From NCBI GenBank assembly GCA_016169945.1, contig JADLSH010000061.1, positions 1,178,001 to 1,242,000 on the forward strand: a DNA stretch of 64,000 nt. The letters are read 5' to 3'. Of this stretch, positions 56,236 through 64,000 are shown in pieces; position 1 is the first letter of the stretch; each line of letters starts with the position of its first letter. The stretch comes from Trachythela sp. YZ-2020. Lineage: Eukaryota > Cnidaria > Anthozoa > Malacalcyonacea > Clavulariidae. Position numbers and translations under genes: made by a program. Under the pieces are notes generated by a model. The model had not been told where the DNA came from. It ran no database searches and was given only the letters and a program-made list of their open reading frames with translations.

Positions 56236-56469
56236 TACCTACGGAACTTTGTCCCCAGGCAATAAATCCCTATTTCCGGTTTCATCCTGACAACTTCCGT
56301 ATCCTCTCGAATATTATTTTTTCACTTCCTCTCGACTTCGATGAAAAAAAGTCGACTTCGATTATCGTATTTTGGACTTCGATTATCGTATTTCCGACTT
56401 CGATCCCAAAATATTCGACTTCGAATTGAATATTTTAACTCGTATTTTTGTCCGCAACGGAACGCCATA
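56236..56469 (-). repeat. right terminal inverted repeat of the 15.7-kb transposon
   Basis: Inverted copy of 40737-41056 with two instead of six 21-bp units. The inner edge (ctacctacggaac) matches the left inner edge (gttccgtaggta). Confidence 0.95.
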
Positions 56470-56475
56470 CATGAC

Positions 56476-56645
56476 CGGTCCAAAGTCTTCGGGTTTTGGC
56501 AGGCATCGACACTAATTTTTTTTTTTCAGCAAATAATTTCTGCCCGCCAATTTTAAGGCGATGCCTGCGGAGGAGGCTACATAATAACAATAACAGTGAT
56601 GATCATGATCACGCCACTCCTTGATTGACAGCTACCGGAAGTGCC
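56476..56645. other. short spacer with an element-like end
   Basis: ggcgatgcctgcggaggaggc near 56560 is close to the reverse complement of a word at 37930. This suggests the end of a dispersed repeat that was not resolved further. Confidence 0.35.
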
Positions 56646-56649
56646 TTAA

Positions 56650-58186
56650 GGTGGCTCCCTACAGTTATTATAAAAACAAGGGGTGAAAATGTGCTTTCCC
56701 TATTGCAACACATATCTTCATGTTTGTGAAATATATAGTTGCTTTTTGGGTAATAACTATTAATATAACTGTTATGTGTCCAACCTGTGGGTTCTAAATA
56801 TACCACAGTCGCGTTGCTATGGTAACAACAGCGTATGAACTATAGTAGTCATATCCTATAAATTGGACAAAAAATAAAATTACTTGAATTTCCTTCGGTG
56901 AATTTTTTTTTAAATTTTCAAGTAAATTTGGAATACTAAGGGACTTGTCAGAAATTACCAGGGGGGGAGGGGGGGTGGAGACTTGAAAACATAAGTTGAA
57001 AAACTGTGACCCCCCAGCAAGGACGAGCATGAAATATCGTGACCCTCCCCTTGCCGTGGGCAAAAAAATTCATGACCCCTCCCCCTTCCTGCTGCGCAAA
57101 ATCCTCCCTTATGAAAATTATGACACCCCCTTTTCAATGGTTCAGTTTTTGATGACCCACCCTTTTGAAGGGCTGAAAATATTAAGACCCTCCCCCTTTC
57201 TCCACCCCCCCTCCCCCCCTGGTAATTTCTGACAAGTCCCTAAGCGGAACATGATATAAAAAAATTAAGGTAGGTTTTAGGATAAGTTTTTTAGACATTT
57301 GCACATTTTTGTTCTGAGAAAACTTATCTGTAAATTTTTCCAAAATTTGGATATATTAAAAAAGGTGACTTGTAACTTGACTATACAAAAATTTAAAAAT
57401 TTTCACCGAAGGAAATTAAAACTAAAGCCATTAAGCCACGCACAAAACTTACGCGGGCAAACAGAATTTCAATTCGACAAGAACGGCATCTGCGCATGTC
57501 CTTGTCTTTCGCGTGACTCGCTGGCTGTAAAACAGGCTGGTTTTTTTCCGAAATGGTGTACAATTGCGAGCAAAATTCTCTTCGTTTTCGTTACCCTTGG
57601 CTTGTTGGACCCAAGATTGTTTGTTGGTGGTTTTTTTCTGGTCTGGTTTGTCAGTGATTTACCCATTGAATTAATCCAACGTCTCTTAATATTGTTGAAA
57701 TCGGTATGAAAACTTTTCAAAATATTCAAACAATTCCAAATTTTCGTAAGACAACTCGTAAGTCGTAACTGTCTGTACTGTAGTTGTATGCAGTAGTTTT
57801 TAAACTTTTGATTGTTTTAAAGAATTACATTACTCTGACAGTTTCTAGACTGCCTTGAGCAGAGTATAAAATATCATTTTAGAATTTTTAGACTGCAACA
57901 AGTCGAAGATTTTGAACATTATAAAGATAATACTGAACGTAAATACGTAAAAACATACTAAACGAGAGCTTAGAATCTGGTTAACAACATACACACTGTT
58001 TGAATCTCAAAGACTTACGATTATAATGAAAAATTTGTGGTTGCTTCGCAGAACATTCTCGAAAATAATTTCCCGCGGCTTGTTTCAAAATTTTACCGGA
58101 TCACGAAGATTCCACGCGTGAGACGCGAGGATGACATCTGATCAATATAGATCGTGTTTCAAACTGTACTAACTGTAGGAGCCACC
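56650..58186. mobile_element. 1.5-kb element between TTAA sites, TIR GGTGGCTCCCTACAGTTA
   Basis: Inverted ends GGTGGCTCC(C)TACAGTTA are bounded by TTAA (56646-56649 and 58187-58190), as in piggyBac or Kolobok transposons. Internal inverted segments (ccttcggtgaattttt at about 56893 and its complement near 57400) add a fold-back character. Open frames at 57299-57729 on both strands have no transposase motifs, so I read it as non-autonomous. A Harbinger-like MITE is nested inside. Confidence 0.85.
56940..57240. mobile_element. 301-bp Harbinger-like MITE, TSD TAA
   Basis: The long inverted ends read GGGACTTGTCAGAAATTACC followed by a G run, without mismatch over about 28 bp. They are flanked by TAA (56937-56939 and 57241-57243). 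The interior has runs of tgacccccc-type words in loose tandem order. Confidence 0.9.
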
Positions 58187-58190
58187 TTAA

Positions 58191-59081
58191 AATTTCAACG
58201 ATAATCAATATAAATAGAAGTTAATAATTAATATATAACAAGTTTAAGCTATTGAATTTCCAACACACACTCAACTAAGTCAAATTTCGTTTGTTTACTC
58301 GCAGAATATGATACTAAATTGCCAAATATGGCCTCGCACGACATTTACAGATAGAAAATTACTATATTCACCTACCAACAATGATATTTTGGCCGTTTAA
58401 TACATTTTTCTTGCATTTAAACGTACTCTTTAATCCATATTTCGTCAGTATGTGCTATAAAATGCCGACCTCTCTCGCTCGACAATGCTCGACGACATAC
58501 CAAGGCTCATGTTCAAATTCAATTTTGAGGTCGTTTTGTATGTTTCACCCTCAATTTTGTATTCTGCGCAATCGTAGGAACATTTTTCGGCACTGGAAAA
58601 CGATTTTAAGCTAGACAAACGTACTTCTCCTTCAAATATTCGCATTTTAGTAAGTAACAGAAGCAAAATGTAATATAATTTATAGTGTTTGTTTACAGTT
58701 GCGTTCCTGAGTCCCGATTCCCCAAGCAACACGACAATTTTTCCGAAAAGGCCAAAATTGCCATGTTTGGCGGTCTATATCTCAGAAACTTTTGAACTAA
58801 ATAAAAAAGGTCGAAGAACTTATTAACTAACTTTTTATGCTCTTTCCAAATCCTTAAAGATCCACAAGTGAAATAGGCACTTTAAATACACACATACACT
58901 GATGGAGAATGATTATTTACTCTTGTGCTAGACTAGATGGGGCACTGCATTTCAGTACTGCGTCTGGTATTAGCTTCTTTTTATGAAAAAAACTTCAAAC
59001 GCAAAGTTAAAATTTGGCGTGCCAAAAGTTAAAATCCCTGGACTTTCTGAAATTTTAGCTGCATCAAATTAGGTTTGTAAT
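58191..59081. other. spacer without a recognised gene
   Basis: Short frames overlap on both strands at 58381-58732. No domain or repeat pattern was supported. Confidence 0.4.
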
Positions 59082-59690
59082 TAGTCTAGGACCTGTAAAG
59101 GAGTTTGTATGCATTTCATTTAGGACAGATTATCTCAACTGTTTTAGGGTAAAATGACCATGGCGGTCAACATGGCATATGTGCCAAAACCCGAATCCGG
59201 GGCGAAAGTCCTGAAAATGACCATGCCCAGAAACGACACTGTCGACATAGCTCTAAATCCTGAACCGCCAAAGGTACAGCCTTTCTGAATTGCTTATAGT
59301 GTTTAGAATGGTTGCTTTTAGTGGCCACTGGAGGTGAAATTTGTCTAGGTATCATATTTTACAAGAAAATGAAGTCAACTGCTAAAATCAACTGCTAATT
59401 ATGCATCAAATTACTCATTCACCGGGCAAAGTCGATGATTTCTTAATTCCGCAATATTTTAATTTGTCATAGGATGACATGCTGAATATGCTTATTTTAA
59501 TATAATAATTATAAATTTCATAAGGTATGATATTGTTTTGTTGAGATATAACACATTTCATTTCACTTACCCCCCGCCAGAACACGATTTCAGCCATATT
59601 TTGCCGATTTGTTTGCTTTTTACCGCCGAGCCTCGCAAGTATCATCCAAATGTTGTACTTTAACACAATGCTAGTTGACTAAAGAATAAT

Positions 59691-59831
59691 TCAACCAAGT
59701 TTCGTCGGGTTTTGGAGTAGTGCCATGTATTTTATCTTCGATTTTGTGTCCTTCGACATTTCCTCAATTATGTCGCTATTGCAATGTCTCGCTTCTTCTC
59801 TGCCCGAAGAATGCCACTTCTTCGTCCACAT
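59691..59831 (-). CDS. 46-codon frame in left palindrome arm
   Basis: A minus-strand frame starts MWTKKWHSSGREEARHCNSD and ends ALLQNPTKLG. The right arm encodes the same peptide with only a few substitutions (60871-61011). Equal length and stop position in both arms could reflect selection or arm-to-arm conversion. No known family. Confidence 0.3.
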   Translation of the reverse strand: MWTKKWHSSGREEARHCNSDIIEEMSKDTKSKIKYMALLQNPTKLG

Positions 59832-60870
59832 CTGTATTTATATTACAGTATCCAAAAATAATTGATTGTAGAATAGTCCCAATCGAAAAATTGAAGCTTA
59901 GTCCCACTTGGGAGTGAAAAACCTCCCTCGTTGATCAAGAATGAGAATCAAAAACAAAAGGTCCAAAATAATTTGAAAGTCTCGCGCAATTTTCACGAAA
60001 ACTCCTCGTGGACAACATTAGAGGGGGGGTGACCATTTTCACGAATACATTTGTTCGCGACCACAGACACCCAAGTAAGGTTCGTGTGTTTAACTGTTTA
60101 TATGTTTATGACAAAATAAACAAATATTCGCGTAATTTTGTATTTTTCTGGTTTCCTTTAGCTAAAAAAAAGAAACCAGAGACTTACGCAATCTTTTTGC
60201 ACCATAATTTTAAGGCTATTCTGTGTAGACGCCTGTACGTTTCAGCCCTCAGACCTCAGTTTTATTTACTCTAAATTCCACATTACACGTGATCCCGGCA
60301 AAACAGCCTTTAGGAGGCCGACTGGTCTTAAGGCACGGGAAACCCGTCGGTCACACCTTAGCAAGCAAAAATGCAAAAAGTAAAATAGTATTTTTACATC
60401 TGTCAAGTGCCGATAGATTATGTTTTACTTTAATTAAAAGAGTAAATAAAACAGGTCTGAGGGCTGAAACGTACAGGCGTCTACACAGAATAGCCTTAAA
60501 ATTATGGTGCAAAAAGATTGCGTAAGTCTCTGGTTTCTTTTGTATAGCTAAACGAAACCAGAAAAATACAAAATTATGCGAATATTTGTTTATTTTGTCA
60601 TAAACATATAAACGAACTTTACTTGGGTTCTGTGGTCGCGAACAAACGTATTCGTGAAAATGTTCACCCGCCCTGTAATGTTGCCCACGAGGAGTTTTCG
60701 TGAAGATTGCGCGAGACTTTCAAATTAAATTATTTTGAACTTTTGTTTTTGATTCTCATTCTTGATCAACGAGGGGAGGTTTTTCACTCCCAAGTGGGAC
60801 TAAGCTTTCAATTTTTCGATTGGGACTATTCTACAATCAATTATTTTTGGATACTGTAATATAAATACAG

Positions 60871-61011
60871 ATGTGGACGAAGAAGTGGCATTTATCGGGC
60901 AGAGAAGCGGCGAGACATTGCAATAGCGACATAATTGAGGAAATGTCGAAGGACACAAAATCGAAGATAAAATACATGGCACTACTCCAAAACCCGACGA
61001 AACTTGGTTGA
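60871..61011 (+). CDS. 46-codon frame in right palindrome arm
   Basis: Mirror of the left-arm frame: MWTKKWHLSGREAARHCNSD at the start and TKLG at the end. The third copy near 63346 starts alike but is disrupted after RHCN. Basic and small; it could be an exon of a longer gene, since gtgagt follows in a later exon-like stretch (ending FWRG, near 61130). Confidence 0.3.
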   Translation: MWTKKWHLSGREAARHCNSDIIEEMSKDTKSKIKYMALLQNPTKLG

Positions 61012-61633
61012 ATTATTCTTTAGTCAACTAGCATTGTGTTAAAGTACAACATTTGGATGATACTTGCGAGGCTCGGCGATAAAAAGCAAACAAATCGGCA
61101 AAATATGGCTGAAATCGTGTTCTGGCGGGGGGTGAGTGAAATGAAATGTGTTATATCTCAACAAAACAATATCATTCCTTATGAAATTTATAATAATTAT
61201 ATTAAAATAAGCATATTTTTTCATGCTATGATAAAAAATTTTAGGAAATAAGAAAACATAGACTTTGCCAGGTGAATGAGTAATTTGATGCATAATTAGC
61301 AGTTGACCTGGGATGGTGCATAGTCATTTTCTTGTAAAATATGATTTGGCCTCCAGTGGCCACCCCTAAAACACTGGCCTCCAGTGGCCACCCCTAAAAG
61401 CAACCATTCTAAACACTATAAGCAATTCAGAAAGGCTGTAGCTTTGGCGGTTCAGGATTTAGAGCTATGTCGACAGTGCCGTTTCTGGGCGTGGTCATTT
61501 TCAGGACTTTCGCCCCGGATTCGGGTTTTGGCACATATGCCATGTTGACCGCCATGGTCATTTTACCCTAAAACAGTTGAGATAATCTGTCCTAAATGAA
61601 ATGCATACAAACTCCTTTACAGGTCCTAGACTA

Positions 61634-62171
61634 AATTGAAATGTCGTAAACTGTCAAACTAATTACTAATGCAGACCGGAACTGACCCATTTAGCTACTA
61701 ACCAATAGGTAAACGTTATTTCCATGTGGCCTCGCGGGGGGTTTTCTGTTGTTGTTTTATCGAGCTTCGAGGGTTCGGGGGATTCTGAGACTGAGAGAAT
61801 ACGAACTGAGATTGAGAGAATACAAACTGCGATTGGAGTAATTGTTAGCTATAAAGTGAGCGATAATAAAATAAAGTTTAATATTTGTATTTGTTGACGT
61901 TGTACATTTCATCTGGCAATATATTAATACGGGGGCAAACGAGAAAATTTTCTACAGAAAGTTGAGTTTATGGCCCACTCTTCTCATTCGCACATCTCCA
62001 ACAAAACGCCATTGAACAAAATAATATGTGATGGTAGGTGATTTATCATTAATTTACCGGAAATCTATAATCGGAATCGGCAGCAATAAACTTAGCTTTC
62101 CCCAGCTACTACCGTAATTTCCCGCATGGTAAAATTTCAGAAATTCCACACCAAATTTGAACTTTCAGCAA
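61634..62171. other. spacer between the two palindromic element copies
   Basis: Contains short direct repeats (gattctgagactgagag and gagattgagagaatac near 61780-61830). No gene was recognised. Confidence 0.4.
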
Positions 62172-62194
62172 TAGTCTAGGACCTGTATAGGAGT

Positions 62195-62939
62195 CAGGGA
62201 TGCCGGAACCACGGGTGCAGCGGGTGCAAGTGCACCCCTTGCCTTTTGTATTCACAACTTTCCGGGTGCAATGCGGGTGCAGACTATGGGTGGAACGGGT
62301 GCGCAGAAGATTTAACACGAACAGATTTAACACGAACAGATTACTTACGTAAACCCTTAATTAAATTTATCGCAAATCGTAAGGTTTATCAAGTACGATC
62401 TTGTACACCATAATTACTGCAGTATTCTTTTGAAGCTAACCTGCGACACACATTGTCTGCGGTCAGGCGTTATTTTAGTGCGGTTTGAAGAAATTTGGCG
62501 CGGTTACCCAGTGGCGCCGTGGCCGGGGGGGCCAGGGTGGGCCATGCCCCCCCCTATCGTTGAGACCCGTCCGAAAATTGGGAATTTGTTATGTTGTCGG
62601 AATATTCATGGTGAAGCATATGCATATACGAATGCGAAAACATGTTGATGAAATATCGGAATTAGAGTCAGTTAACGTTTTTCGAATATACGTTCATACT
62701 ATTTTGTCTCTATTACTACTAGAGTCGGAAAATATTTTTTTTAATGTTTCGCCCCCCCCCCGAATGTTGTCGGGAAATGTTGCGCTTGGCCCCCCCTAAA
62801 ACATGTGACCCACGGCGCCACTGCGGTTACCAACTAAGCAGAAGTACCCTTTGATTTTTGTTTGTGCCCTTTTGTTAAAAAATATGCCCTTTTGATCGCA
62901 AATCGCACCCCTTGCCTTTAGCAACTTCCGGCATCCCTG
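62195..62939. mobile_element. 745-bp hAT element, TIR CAGGGATGCCGGAA, TSD ATAGGAGT
   Basis: 14-bp inverted ends are flanked by a perfect 8-bp duplication ATAGGAGT (62187-62194 and 62940-62947). Subterminal parts repeat gggtgca words. It carries another MITE inside and no transposase. Confidence 0.93.
62509..62823. mobile_element. 315-bp hAT MITE nested in the hAT element, TSD CGGTTACC
   Basis: Inverted ends CAGTGGCGCCGTGG, extending into gggggcc runs, are flanked by CGGTTACC (62501-62508 and 62824-62831). This is the youngest layer of a three-level nest. Confidence 0.93.
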
Positions 62940-64000
62940 ATAGGAGTTTGTATGCGTTTCATTTACCACAGGCAATCTCAACTGTTTTAGGGTAAAATGA
63001 CCATGGCGGTCATTATACGTCATGGCGGTCAATAAATATTTACGTATTTTCTATTGTTTTTTTCATAAATCATAAAAATACAATAAATATAATATATTTA
63101 CTGGGTTCTGTGGTGGCGAACCAGCGTTTCGTGAAAATATTTGCCCCCCCTGTCAAGTAGCCCACGAGGAGTTTTCGCGAAGATTGCGCGTGACTTTCAA
63201 ATTATTTTTAAACTTGTGTCTTTGATTCTGATCCTAAATTTGTTATGGGAGGTTTTTTCCTTTCAAGTGGGACTATACTACTCTAGTTTTTCGATTGGGA
63301 CTATTCTACAATGAAGTACTCTTGGATACTGTAATCTAAATACATATGAAGACGAAGAAGTGGCATTTATCGGGAAGAGAAGCGGCGAGGCATTGCAATG
63401 GCCGCTATTTGACGAAATATCGAAGGACACAATATCGAAGATAAAATACACTGCACTGCTTCAAAACTTGACGAAACTTGGTTGCCATCTTCTTTAGCCA
63501 TCTATCATTATGTAAAAGTACAACAATTGGATGATACTTGCGAGACTCGGCGATAAAAAGCAAACAAGATGGCAAAATATGGCTGAAATCGTGTTTTGGT
63601 GGGGGGTAAGTGGAATAAAATGTATTATATTTAAACAAAACAATGTCAATCCTTATGAAATCTACAATAATTATATTAAATTAAGCATAGTTTTTCATCC
63701 CATGCTAAAAATTGTTAGGAAATAAGAAAATTTAATCTCTGCCAGGTATATTAGTTATTTCATGGATAATTAGCAGTTGACCTGGGGTGGTGCATGGTCA
63801 TTTTCTTGTAAAATATTATACTTAGACAAATTTTTCCTTCCAATAACTACCCCTAAAAGCAACCTTCTAAACACTATAAGCACTTCAGAAAGGCTGTCGC
63901 TTCTGCTTTTCGGAAGTTAGAGCTATGTCGGCACTGCCGTTTCAGGGCGGGGTCATTTTCAGGACTTTCGTCCCGGATTCAGGTTTTGGCACATATGCCA

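Larger units (their letters stand above)
40737..56469. mobile_element. 15.7-kb DNA transposon: DDE transposase plus HECT ligase, long TIRs
   Basis: Terminal inverted repeats start with TATGGCGTTCCGTTGCGG. The left (40737-41056) is 320 bp and the right (56236-56469) 234 bp; the ~84-bp difference equals four 21-bp minisatellite units. The perfect 6-bp duplication CATGAC (40731-40736 and 56470-56475) fixes both ends. Two genes begin just inside the repeats and converge: an rve transposase on the plus strand (41114-43079) and a HECT E3 ligase on the minus strand (56170-49090). Nested later insertions are a gypsy element, an 8-bp-TSD hAT MITE, a TTAA MITE and a Harbinger-like MITE. Without the gypsy insertion it is about 10.9 kb. 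Confidence 0.9.
59082..61633. mobile_element. 2.55-kb near-palindromic fold-back element
   Basis: Arms of about 1.17 kb (59082-60252 and 60449-61633) are inverted copies with scattered differences around a ~200-bp centre. The tips read TAGTCTAGGACCTG, and AAT lies on both sides (59079-59081 and 61634-61636), a possible 3-bp duplication. Each arm repeats the same short coding-like stretches and donor-like gtaagt and gtgagt sites. The second copy starts at 62172. Confidence 0.9.
62172..64000 (+). mobile_element. second copy of the palindromic element, deleted, runs off window
   Basis: The left tip TAGTCTAGGACCTGTATAG at 62172 is interrupted by an hAT element (62195-62939). It resumes with gtttgtatgcgtttcattt and a short stretch of left arm to about 63045. 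It then jumps to right-arm sequence (63098 onward, matching 60622 onward) up to the window end. Most of the left arm and the centre are missing. Confidence 0.85.

Noticed and set aside
57299..57729. 136-codon plus and 86-codon minus frames inside the TTAA element
   Set aside because: No DDE or other transposase motif; the element is better read as non-autonomous.

Overview
The window is eukaryotic, AT-rich and intron-bearing. It looks like a marine invertebrate nuclear genome, most likely a cnidarian; this is an inference from the transposon mix and from myb/SANT-like, THAP-like and C2H2 fragments, with no host marker gene to fix it. There are no prokaryotic operons, ribosome binding sites or CRISPR arrays. 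Almost all of the sequence is transposable elements, satellites and fold-backs. Host-like coding sequence is limited to isolated exons: a myb/SANT-like exon running off the left edge, a 54-codon first exon near 10.8 kb, and a THAP-like exon near 19.8 kb.

Layout. 0-3.8 kb: myb-like exon, a LINE 3' tail, an inverted copy of a ~670-bp repeat, and a decayed LINE reverse transcriptase. 3.9-9.8 kb and 11.6-19.7 kb: two copies of one large unit. Each holds a 33-bp satellite array (1.1 kb and 3.6 kb), a LINE 3' end, a strong ~125-bp fold-back, the ~670-bp repeat and an hAT element with an 8-bp target duplication. Between the units lie a MITE, the orphan exon and a hammerhead-like motif of Penelope type. 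21-27.6 kb: fold-back hairpins interspersed with two tyrosine-recombinase remnants; the second is bounded by 38-bp inverted repeats and its catalytic motif is split by a MITE. 27.9-30.8 kb: minisatellites in inverted orientation flank an intronless C2H2/acidic gene, followed by a LINE 3' end. 31.7-37.8 kb: a minus-strand BEL/Pao element into which a 2.2-kb internally deleted Ty3/gypsy element has inserted, with a GTTAG target duplication.

40.7-56.5 kb is the most interesting part: one 15.7-kb DNA transposon. It has long terminal inverted repeats (320 and 234 bp) that contain a 21-bp minisatellite, and a perfect 6-bp target duplication (CATGAC). It carries two convergent genes: an rve-type DDE transposase on the plus strand, with a GC-AG intron, and a multi-exon HECT-type E3 ubiquitin ligase on the minus strand, with its catalytic-cysteine exon present. 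Both genes start just inside a terminal repeat. A young gypsy element with LTRs that look identical, plus several MITEs, has inserted between and inside the genes. I do not recognise a named family with this two-gene layout.

56.6-64 kb: a TTAA-flanked 1.5-kb element with a nested Harbinger-like MITE, a 2.55-kb near-palindromic element with ~1.17-kb arms, and a second partly deleted copy of it whose left tip is split by an hAT element that itself carries a second hAT MITE. The window ends inside this copy.
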